Assembly (NCBI GenBank): GCA_950295325.1
Contig: OX485805.1
Coordinates: forward strand, 44,230,758-44,294,757
DNA: 64,000 nucleotides
From: Polytrichum commune
Taxonomy: Eukaryota > Streptophyta > Polytrichopsida > Polytrichales > Polytrichaceae
Reading direction: 5' to 3'
Below, piece after piece: positions 55,566 to 64,000 of the stretch. The notes beneath the pieces were generated by a model. The model had not been told where the DNA came from. It saw only the letters and a program-made list of their open reading frames with translations, and made no database searches. A program made the position numbers and the translations under genes. Numbering within the stretch: position 1 is the first letter of the stretch; every line of letters begins with the position of its first letter.

Positions 55566-56517
55566 TGTGTGATATACTCAAATGAAAAAAAATAATGTTG
55601 GATTGTGCAAGAAAGAAAGACTAATTGTACTTTGATGTACTTAGCATGTGAGCATATGGTGTTTAGAGTTATTGAGAAATTTCAAACTTTGTACATTACA
55701 AAAGTTGTACAACTTAAACACGATAATGTGATTGCTATGAGCTCGAACCACCCAATTATAGGAGAGAAACAATAAGATGAACCTCTCTCTTCACCCGAGC
55801 TCTCTCTTATACCCCAAAGGCATTCCTAGGCTTATTATCCATAATTTTTAAGAGATTCTTTTAGAAGTCTCAACACATACTAAATTTAGACAGAAGCTTC
55901 CTTATATATATATACATAAATCATTTCACCATATGACCCATTCTAATCTTTTGGCTCGACCACAACCCTCTAGTTGGAATTGTCTAATTCCAACTTGATT
56001 CGTTCATCCATTCTTCTAGTTGGAATTGTCTAATTCCAGCTTGACTCGTTCATACATTATTCTAGTTGGAATTTCTAATTCCAACTTGATTCATTCATCC
56101 ATTCTTCTAGTTGGAACTATCTAATTCCAATTTGATTCGTTCATCCATTTGAATTTGTCTAATTCCAACGTTATTCATTAACTCATTGAGAGTTGTCTAG
56201 CTCCGATTAACATCCTCTAGTTGGAGTTGTCTAACTCCAACACAAAGATCTTCCAGAGGAAGGTGTCTAACTCCTAATTGGAGTTGTCTAACTCTCACAC
56301 AAAGATATATATTGGGAGTTGTCTAACTTTTGTGCCCAATTCCCTCATGAGTTTTCTACCCTTTGTGCAACATTCTTTCTTGGGTTGTCTCACCCAATTC
56401 TTTCTTTGAAGTTGTTTGACTCCAAATACCATATGCTCACATGCTATATACAAAGTATGGTGAATCTTTCTTTCTTGCATAATCCAATATTTAATCTTTT
56501 TATCCGGATATATCACA
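55566..56517 (-). mobile_element. LTR of a Ty3/gypsy element with unusually long terminal inverted repeats
   Basis: On the minus strand it starts TGTGATATATCCGG right after a G-rich polypurine tract (56518-56533) that follows gypsy integrase sequence, and it ends ATATCACACA. Besides TG...CA, the first and last ~105 bases are inverted copies (shared GTGCAAGAAAGAAAGA and TAGCATGTGAGCATATGGT words). Between them lies an array of short palindromes (55972-56420). The other LTR is not in the window, so the exact borders and a target duplication cannot be checked. Confidence 0.55.
55972..56420. repeat. Array of about 12 short hairpins with constant GTCT loop
   Basis: Units such as AGTTGGAATTGTCTAATTCC (55972, 56018, 56063), GTTGGAGTTGTCTAACTCC (56220) and TTGGGTTGTCTCACCCAA (56380) are palindromes whose two arms change together while the loop GTCT stays. 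Early units repeat every 45-55 bp with the spacer TTGATTCGTTCATCCATTCT; later ones are less regular. Confidence 0.75.
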
Positions 56518-56559
56518 CTCCCCCCCCCCCTCCCTAAAATATGTCATTGTCTTCAATGG

Positions 56560-57250
56560 CAAAGATGGGAAAGTTTATTATGAAATCAACCTCTTGCTCC
56601 CAAAAGGCATCATCTTCCAGATAGTCTTTCCATTTCACCATGAATCTTCAAAAATATATATTTTGCAGATGTTGTGTATCCAAGTGGAAATTTTTCTCTA
56701 GTTTTCCTAACAAGTTTCTTTCACGAGCTACCTTAGGAAGCTCATGCAATACCAATTAGGATCCGATACATACTTTCCAATTCTTGTAACAATATCAAAT
56801 GGACCACAAAATATGGGAGACAACTTCTTCGACTTTCCCAATGTTAATCTGGATCTTTGAGGAAAACCTTCAAAAAGAACTTTATCACCCACCTAAAATT
56901 CTCGAAAACTTCTTCTCATATCCACATACTATTCGGTTCTATCTTGAACACTCTTCATGCTCAATTTGACAAATCTAATGACTTCATTCATTTCTCGAAC
57001 CACCTGATTAACACTTTCAAACCTTGAGTTAGGGGTTGAAATAGTCATTGGAATCTTACGATCTTGTCCATATAAAACAAAGAATGCACTACAACCAATA
57101 TTTGTTATGCAATCTTTTGTTATACACATATTCACATAGATACAACCACTTGTCCCAAGATTGCTGCATTTTTTCCAACATACATTCAAAGCATGCCTTG
57201 AATGGTTCTATTCGTTCGTTCAATTTGACCATTTGTCTCAAGATGATAAC
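56560..57250 (-). mobile_element. Ty3/gypsy integrase C-terminal remnant
   Basis: Minus strand, from 57250 down: SYHLETNGQIERTNRTIQG (the typical 'YHPQTDGQTE..NR' box of gypsy integrase), then after shifts a piece with GCSAFFVLYGQDRKIP, REMNEVIRFVKLSMKSVQDR, and then VGDKVLFEGFPQRSRLTLGK plus LSPIFCGPFDIVTRIGKYV, the segment before the chromodomain. Several frameshifts and stops make it dead. It runs straight into the polypurine tract and LTR at 56517. A family-2 fragment (57250-57335) cuts it upstream. Confidence 0.75.
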
Positions 57251-57335
57251 TTGTGCTAATTGTGTGTTTCATATCCTAGGAAAAGTGAACTCCTTGAAAA
57301 AAGTAACCATTTAAGACACATCTACCATGTACATA

Positions 57336-58044
57336 TGAAAGATCCCGACATTATTTAAGTAGGCCTTACCACACAAAATGAGCGATGTCACTTAGAACTT
57401 GGACATAAACTAAACATCATCACAAAAGCCTCATACTACAAGCCTCATACTACAAGCCAAAAACAAAAGAACTTAAAAAATTGTGGGTTTTGTGGAGGAA
57501 GGCCAAGTGGTTGCCATGCACAAGGAATTCATGTGGGAAGCTCTATTGAAATACTAGTTATACAATAAGGATGATACCAATATTATTTTAAGACGCTCCT
57601 ACGGCATGAAATGAGCGATTTGACTTGGACCTTGGATATAAAGGTGGGTTGACATTAGGGTTTGGGTCAAAGAAAACTTGGGGGCCAAAAATGGACTTTA
57701 CTTTTGGATTCAAGGTTGGTTTTTCAAATGATGAGGAGTATTTTTCTTGAGTGCGTGTAATGAGATTCGACATGATTGATGTCACATTGGTGCCACTTCA
57801 TTTGTTTCATTTCTTGGACCTCGACTTGGACCCCATGATTAATTCCTTAGGTCCCAAATTTTACTCCAGATCAATGGGTTCGATCTCAAAGTTTTTTCAT
57901 TTTAGGATTGTAGTGTAAACCCACTTTAAACCAAACATCATCACAATAATATTACCCAAATAAGAAAAATAATAAATAATAAATAATAAATTTGTGGAAT
58001 AAGGCCAAGTGGTTGCCATTCGACCTAAGTGGTCGTGGTCAAAG
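57336..58044. other. Intergenic, no gene seen
   Basis: Contains two related passages with (C)ATGAGCGAT(G/T)T(C)ACTT and GGTTGCCATGCACAAGG / GGTTGCCATTCGACC words (57375-57535 and 57600-58020), i.e. an old local duplication. No coding frame. Confidence 0.35.
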
Positions 58045-59068
58045 CGTGGCTCCAAGAGTGGATACCAAAAAGACACGTGCTCAAAAGAGATTGGACTACC
58101 CGCGGAGGGGGGGGGGGCACCCCTTTCTTCAAAAACCAAGAATCACGTGCGTTCACAACATACTCTAAAAATCCCCTATATACAAGTTTAAGTTTAATAT
58201 AAAATAAATAAATACATGTATAATTTCAATGATAAAAAATAAAAAATACAAGTGACAATATGTATACATAAAAAAATTGCATTTGTATATAAACCACATT
58301 ATATAGTTAACTTAAGTATACAAATATACGTAGTCATTAGCATAGTATACAAATATACTTTTCAATAATATTGAACCCCTATCATATGTGTAATATAAAA
58401 CCCTAGCATTCATTGATAAAGACGTTGAAGACTTTTTCATCCCTCTGATGTATCTCATAAGCATCTAGATCTACAATATATGTCATAGAAGCTAATGCAA
58501 TCATTGTTTCCAAATCTACCATCAAATGATCCGTAAGATCGTACGTCCACTTATTGTTGGTTCCTTTTTTATACCAACATACACCAATCTCCATGTGTTT
58601 GATGGTCGGTCCGTCAAGTCAATTGGATCCCTCTACTCCACCCAACAATTACCAATTTTTTTATGCAACCTATAAACCCTCCCAATAGACCAAACCTTGA
58701 TTGGAGCTAGTTGTTTTTGGGGTCTACCACATTTTTTTGGAAAATTATAGCTTCATATGTGTGAAAAAACACATACTCAAAACCAAGATTTAACCTAGTA
58801 TCATGATTTGCAACAATAAGTAGTTTAGGCTTCATATGTAAGATGCTAGCCATAATCTGAGTCAATTAATCTTTAGATACAATTGGATTACCATCCAATT
58901 GACTAACAAATGTACTTTGGCTTGGATGTGAAACTACTTCACCCCTTCCACGGAGTAGACACTGTATTTAGTGACTAGTACTAATAACATTAACTGGCAA
59001 CATGTAATCGTCCTTAGTAGGAATCATTTAAGAACATAGTAATATTTAGAGGGTAAGGTAATCTTGTT

Positions 59069-59090
59069 ATGTGTGTGTGTGTGTGTGTGT
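59069..59090. repeat. (GT)n microsatellite
   Basis: Eleven GT/TG units in the segment that splits TIR element copy B. Confidence 0.8.
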
Positions 59091-60153
59091 AGCGCTAACT
59101 TTTCAAAACTTTTACAAAGTTTGAACTTCCTCTTTTTAGAGGCCAAATCCTTCAATTTCTTCCTCTTCGCAATACAAGGGTGGGTGGGTGGGAACATCCA
59201 CAAGACTCTCTCTATGTCTCTTGCATCTTCCTATTTGATAGTATAGTACCACATTGCATAATAAAGTCATTTGCCTAATGTCTCATTGTATGTGTTGTAC
59301 CACATATACACATTGCATACCTACTTTGCCTTGCAAGAATACATATCTTATTTGGATTTTTTGCTATCATATGGTATTCATCTCCCAATGTTTGATTTTA
59401 ACTATCCCATGCTTTCGAAGTGAATTGCCAACCTTCTTGCCTCTCTATCAAGTACATCTAACTAGATCACCACATGTATGTTGTACTTACTAAGGAGATG
59501 TACCTAGTAACCTCAACCAATATCTGTGCATAAAATGTCATGATCACAATACATCACTGCATTGATTGTGTGAAGGGCCTGCCTCACATGTGCCCATGTA
59601 ACCAACCAACAAACAATTGAGGATTAGTTACGTACACGAGGTAAATAACATTAGGACCCAATTGTTATCCATGTCGCACATCTTAGTCCATTTCAAATGC
59701 ACCAAAATATTTCAAAATACAACACTCATTGTAAAACAACATATGGGTGTTCAAACCTGTTCCTTGGCCATGATTAGGTTACTCCAAGTAGAAAACTCCT
59801 CTTGGTGACGAACCCTAGTTACTCTTACTTCAAGCATGTATCTATTACCCTAATGTGTATACACAAAGCTTGCCGCACCTCTCACTTGCGTGAAAGGCAA
59901 AAAAAGAGGCCTTTTTTAGGGTTAAGGACTTATATTGGAGTACTTACGTACAATAAGTTATCGTAACCCTAATTTTACTTCATTCATCTATATCTCTGTT
60001 ACATCCATTCCATGGTAAGTATGATTTCTTTCCATGTGTGTAGATATAGTATTATTTAAGTTTATATCATCTATTTTACATAGATGACCTTTGCTAGGTC
60101 TATTAATGTAAGAGTTTAAACTTGATTTTTTATGTAACATGGTATCAATCAAT

Positions 60154-60154
<1 letters not shown>

Positions 60155-60185
<31 letters not shown>
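60155..60185. repeat. (GA)n microsatellite
   Basis: About 15 uninterrupted GA units at the end of the inserted segment in copy B, right before the N-terminal coding remnant. Confidence 0.8.
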
Positions 60186-60188
<3 letters not shown>

Positions 60189-60723
60189 ATTTATAGCATG
60201 TTTTGGAGGTATGTGACAGGTTGTCGATTCTCTAGTCTTCACTTATGGACTAGTATAGAATGTGCATATTGTGCACCGATTATGTTAATTTGTTTGAATG
60301 TATTATTGATTTTTGTAACATGGATTTTACGTTTTGTTTCCAAGTTTTTCTCTTGTAAATCATATTCAACTTGCGACTGCATCAATTCCGTCTCTATGAG
60401 AACATCCTTGCATGTGTTTGAATTGTCTTCTCCAACACTATAATTTTCCTTGTCACCGCCTTGTGCACTAGAATCATCAATCAACATGTGACCATGATCA
60501 CACTCCTCATCCTCATGCATACTTCTAAATAAATGAGCCTCAAATAAGCGAGCCTACCATACAAGTTCAAATGTAGTACATCTTCTAGGGGTCCTTCAAC
60601 ATGTACATAACTAAGGATTATAATTTGTGTAGCATATGTATACGTAATATGGAAAAGCTCAAATTAATATCCCTTTTGTGCACTCATGTATACTCATACG
60701 TGTCATGAAAGGTGTACCCTTGG

Positions 60724-62450
60724 GGAGGCAAGGCTGCATATTGGTTTCATTTTTTGTGACAAACTAGTTTGTACAAGTATGGGGCCAAATGATTTTTTTT
60801 TGTGCAATCAATTGGATTCACTTGCATTATATAAGAAAACCGACTTATCAATTTTGTTAAAATTATCCCTCGGAGTAGTCTTATGCAAAGGGAGAAGTGC
60901 ATTATCTCGCTCTACACTCACTCCATTCCATGTGTAATTAATAAAGCATGCCATTTACCATCCTACCTAGCCAGTTTTGAATCTAAGAATCAAATACTTA
61001 ACATATTTTCAAAACTAGATTTTGACAAACATGAAAATCAACGTTGTATATGGTGGGCCCACAAGCTAGTGTGGGTACATGGTGTTGTGCTCTTTGCACC
61101 TACCTATGTGTATTTTTGATCAAATTCATGTGCTTAAATTGGGTATTGTACCTTTTACACTCTACCAATCGGTGAAAGACATGTGTATTTCCATTGGACC
61201 ATCAAGTTGATATTAGCCTCTATCTCAGAGAGGCCACTACACTTCATTGCTCTAGGGTATAAAGTAATGTTGGGTGGGTATAAACATTGGCACCAAATCC
61301 CTGTTGGATTATTAGGGCGGTTCTTCATATTTATAACCATGGTTTTCAATTTCCATAGTGTGGACTTCATTCACAACCATGGTTTTCATAAAATCAACCC
61401 ATTCAAATAACCTTTTAAAAGACCACCAATCTTTGTCGGTTCTTCCATGAAAACCGCTAGGTCTATGACTTTGTATTTTTTGTATGATTACAACGACCAA
61501 AGGTTCTTTGCTTGTGATTTGTCTTCAAAAACCGGTACCGGAGATTATCAACAAAATCAAATACCTGCCCAACACTGGTATTAACCTCTTTGTCACCGTC
61601 TTGTTGTGCTTCAAGTCGCATGATTTAGAACCAAATTTACTCAGTGGGTTGGATTGACAATTTTGAAAACATCCACATATGTTGGTGTTAACTATTTTTC
61701 TTGGTCACCTGTTGTCACCTACGATTGTGTTTCAACATTTGAGAATACTTAATTAGAAGATGTATAGAGAGGAATTTTGCATCTTGCCTCCTAGAAGCAA
61801 CTTCGGATTGGCTCAAATGTGGTTTCAAATCTAAATGTAAAATCCAACTCCCACTTTATACTCTAGAGTCCAAAAATCCTCTTTTGGTAGAGATTGACCT
61901 TCTCATGACTGAATTGGGTTTATGGGAGGGTCTAAGACAAAACCCTTTAATGAAACCTAAAGTATGAAACGTCACAAAGAATGAACCATCTGGTTAGAAT
62001 TTGAATTAAACTTATGATGTGAAAAACAAATTAAATTCTTTGATTTGGCATTTGAAATGAAGTAAAACAACATCACTAGAGTAGTATCCATCCCTAGAAC
62101 GGAATCTGCAAAGAATCTACATGGCCAATGAAAGTCTATGCAACACAATACAAACACGTGATCCCAACACAGGTGGAGAGGGGCCTTAATAAATTGATGT
62201 TGCTAAAATAGGGATTCCTTGAATGGTCTGTGATAATACTCGGGTAAAATTTTCACCCAAGTCACTGGCACAACCCTCAAATATAGGAGTTGCAAATCAT
62301 AAACTGCTCAATGTGTTCAAATCCTATTTAGAAGTTCACCTCAAAAGTATTTGTCCAATGTGGCTTAACCTAATATCAATGTCAAAACCCTGATTTTCAG
62401 GGTCATCGGCTGATTTTCAACAAGAGAAAGAAACCCTCAAAGTTGCAAAC
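60724..62450. other. Intergenic with an old LINE-like tail at 61185-61660
   Basis: The passage CATCAAGTTGATATTAGCCT ... GAGGCCACTACACTTCATTG ... TATTAACCTCTTTGTCACCG matches 44040-44130. The rest is AT-rich without recognisable features. Confidence 0.35.
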
Positions 62451-62869
62451 TTTTATGAAGGTTGACAAAATTCCAAATAGTGCCACACCCTACTATCTTC
62501 CAACATACACGATTCTTCTTTCATAGGGTGATTAAATGACACAGGAATATTTTCATCATCATCATGGTGTTTTGCAGCTGTAAGAACTTCAACATGGGAA
62601 AAGAAACCCAACAGGAAGTTGATCCCGACTGTGTCCATGTCTTGGTCTGATTGCATTATTGGTTTGCAAAACTGCTGATACCAAGTCCATTGCAGGTCAG
62701 TATCATGCTCTTGAAGCATTTAAGATAGTCCTGCGCACATGACCAACCCAATATGAATGTGAATCGTACTTGAAGCAACCATTGACACCACCCCAACACA
62801 AAATCATGGCTGCATAATTACCGCACCTTGACTTGCCATTGAAATTGGCCGGTGTTTGACTATCCCAAT

Positions 62870-63170
62870 CAACCCCTAGAGAGAACAAATTATGTCAATT
62901 TTGCTCTTCTGATGTAGTTGCAAATGTATTGGAGTGTCCTTGATCTACAACTCCATCAAAGATAAGTTTCCTTCACTAACTGAGAATGTAGTACTAGGGA
63001 GTCCTCAAGTCTTTCTTCCAATTAGACCATCAAGTTAATGTTAGCCTCTTTCTCACGGAGGCTACTGCATTCCGCTACTCTAGGGAATTAGTCTGTTGGA
63101 CACCATCTTGATGTGCTCTTAGTCCCATAAGCCTTTTGGCTTCCTGGACTTTGAATCGAAGTCATTTCAA
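62870..63170 (+). repeat. Decayed LINE-type tail, third copy
   Basis: Collinear with 43880-44180: TTTTGCTCTTCTGATGTAG, TGGAGTGTCCT, AATGTAGTACTAGGGAGTC, AAGTCTTTCTTCCAATT, TTAGCCTCTTTCTCACGGAG, TACTCTAGGGAATTA and CATCTTGATGTGCTCTTAG. Full of stops. Confidence 0.4.
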
Positions 63171-63534
63171 TATACCCCACCCTCAGTTCACAACACACAA
63201 GTCACAAAACCCCACATGTCATAGAACATATATCTATGTTCAGGAATTGTTTCTATCCTCAAACTCCTTACATTAGAATTGTCCTCCAACTCAATGGGAC
63301 TTTTGGTCAGGAATTGGTTATTTTGCATACAACACTTTCTGTGTTTGGTATATTTTCAGTGCATGCTTAGAGTTAGTGTGGTGGTTTGAATGAAGAACAT
63401 TCTATATTGGTTCAATGATGACCAAAACTTATTTTAGCACCTCTTCATTCTTAACTTCAAGAAGGGATGCACTAAAGTAGCCATGCCTAAATCCAACATA
63501 ACAATAATCTGGCCACCTATATTTAAGTGTATGT

Positions 63535-63825
63535 GATTAAGTATGGATCTGAGAGATGGCACCAAGAAGACATGTGTTTAAAAGAGATTGGACTATGCGC
63601 TCAAAATATGCTAACCATTCTTGGCTCAATAGTCAACATAATCAAAGGAACCTATATCACCACTTTATGAGCAAAAGAATCTTCACTTTGATAATGAGGC
63701 AAATGATTACAGACACGATTTGGATTCGCTAATCGTCTCACACTAATTGTGTGTTACAATTCCTACAAGAAATCGGTGCAGATAGAAAAGTATCCTTCCA
63801 AGGCACATCTACCTTATGGAAGTCA
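63535..63825 (-). repeat. Dispersed repeat family 2, inverted copy beside the J-domain exon
   Basis: Read on the minus strand: TAAGGTAGATGTGCCTTGGA end, GATACTTTTCTATCTGCACC, AGTGTGAGACGATTAGCGAA, CGAATCCAAATCGTGTCTGT-like and AGTCCAATCTCTTTTAAACA, collinear with 34385-34690. It lies in the intron that follows the J-domain exon, 36 bp from its donor site. Confidence 0.55.
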
Positions 63826-63860
63826 CTAAGCACACAAGAATATTGATAAAGGTCACTCAC

Positions 63861-63934
63861 AGTGATGTTGTAATCTTTAAGGATATAGGTGCCTTGCATG
63901 TCATACTCATGTCGCATAAGTGGGTCACTCAACA
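63861..63934 (-). CDS. J-domain (DnaJ-like) protein, single internal exon (partial gene)
   Basis: On the minus strand a 74-bp exon bounded by GATGACAG and GTGAGT reads (V)LSDPLMRHEYDMQGTYILK followed by DYNIT. VLSDP..R.EYD is the end of helix III and start of helix IV of a J domain; the continuation resembles plant J proteins of the type with G.Y.(I/L)..Y.. after it. J domains stimulate Hsp70 ATPase. The HPD motif would be in an upstream exon beyond the window edge; downstream exons were not recognised, so the following intron is probably long and holds repeats (63535-63825). Confidence 0.55.
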
Positions 63935-64000
63935 CTGTCATCAACACACCAACAGATGCCTCAATAACGTTTGAACTTGAGCATAAAAACAGAAAATTTA

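Larger units (their letters stand above)
58403..60520 (-). pseudogene. Unknown AT-hook-family protein, split copy
   Basis: N-terminal part 60520-60239 reads MHEDEECDHGHMLIDDSSAQ, then GGDKENYSVGEDNSNTCKDV and ETELMQSQVEYDLQE. The C-terminal part, about 58930-58403, has degenerate LVSQLDGNPIVS-like and VWSIGRVYRL-like text and a clean end with EIGVCWYKKGTNNKWTYDLT, DLETMIALASMTYIVDLDAY and DEKVFNVFINEC. Together with the copies at 36.5 and 50.6 kb it defines one protein family of about 280 residues: acidic N-terminus, CDC/C cysteines, AT-hook, VWFVGRVY block, acidic C-terminus. Confidence 0.45.
58107..60723 (-). mobile_element. TIR transposon with unknown protein, copy B, enlarged by an insertion
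   Basis: Left end near GGAGGGGGGGGGGGCACCCC (58101-58122) and right end TGTCATGAAAGGTGTACCC (about 60700-60720) match the family ends. The C-terminal coding part (58403-58930) and the N-terminal part (60239-60520) lie in the right order and strand but are separated by about 1.3 kb of unrelated sequence with GT and GA microsatellites. No convincing 8-bp duplication is left. It sits in a family-2 piece (58045-58092), as copies A and C do. Confidence 0.5.

Noticed and set aside
55972-56420. Regularly spaced palindromic repeats resembling a CRISPR array
   Set aside because: Units vary in spacing and sequence, spacers are repeated and not unique, and the locus is in a plant LTR; a hairpin minisatellite explains it.
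62453-62888. Minus-strand frames (88 and 61 residues) as downstream exons of the J-domain gene
   Set aside because: They have some protein-like stretches (GVDWDSQTPANF, HDDDENIPVSFNH) but no J-protein motif and no splice phase that could be tied to the exon at 63861.
1-64000. Bacterial or viral accessory system (toxin, defence locus, phage)
   Set aside because: All recognisable genes are spliced plant nuclear genes and plant-type transposons; no prokaryotic gene structure is present.

Overview
The window is nuclear DNA of a land plant. It holds spliced, plant-type genes set in AT-rich, repeat-laden intergenic DNA. Two complete metabolic or housekeeping genes and one regulatory gene can be read exon by exon: GDP-L-galactose phosphorylase (GGP/VTC2 type, vitamin C synthesis; + strand, coding 26124-29955), cytochrome bc1 complex subunit 8 (QCR8 type; + strand, coding 39282-42134, two exons split by a 2.6 kb intron) and a USP22/Ubp8-like ubiquitin protease (UBP22 type, SAGA deubiquitinase; - strand, coding 49933-46410, three exons). 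Two genes are cut by the window edges: the C-terminus of a dynein heavy chain (+, ends at 264) and one exon of a J-domain protein (-, 63861-63934). The dynein is the best clue to the organism. Angiosperms and conifers have lost dynein heavy chains, so the source is probably a plant with swimming sperm (bryophyte, lycophyte, fern, or cycad/Ginkgo). I cannot name the species.

Layout. 0-3 kb: dynein end, then a short LTR plus chromodomain/integrase remnant of a Ty3/gypsy element and a decayed coding block. 3.7-9.3 kb: MITEs (one pair of Tourist/Harbinger-like copies in inverted orientation), segmental duplications, a tRNA-derived SINE-like piece. 10-14.4 kb: foldback element, tandem duplications, a minisatellite. 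14.6-16.4 kb: unrecognised, broken coding blocks. 17.2-18.2 kb: an internally deleted hAT transposon with perfect 8-bp target duplication and an intact dimerisation-domain ORF. 22.3-24.9 kb: a tandem array of about 260-bp units, itself hit by a MITE with perfect 24-bp ends, running into the GGP promoter. 25-30 kb: GGP with a long GC-rich leader carrying a candidate ACG-initiated upstream ORF. 30-39 kb: nested MITEs and a 1.36-kb TIR element that encodes an unknown AT-hook protein. 39-42 kb: QCR8, whose intron is filled with mobile DNA and a miRNA-precursor-like foldback. 42-46 kb: dispersed repeats. 46.4-50.1 kb: UBP22. 50.4-60.7 kb: more copies of the TIR element, a gypsy integrase remnant and an odd LTR with about 100-bp terminal inverted repeats enclosing a hairpin array. 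61-64 kb: decayed LINE-like tails and the J-domain exon.

The genes do not form an operon or a pathway cluster; they are ordinary unlinked plant genes. The most novel material is (i) the TIR family with ends CTCGGGGGGTGCAC and 8-bp target duplications carrying an unrecognised protein, (ii) the LTR with long inverted ends and covarying hairpins, and (iii) the overlapping non-AUG upstream ORF of GGP. All exon boundaries were placed by eye from GT/AG sites, reading phase and remembered family conservation; no alignment or transcript data were available.
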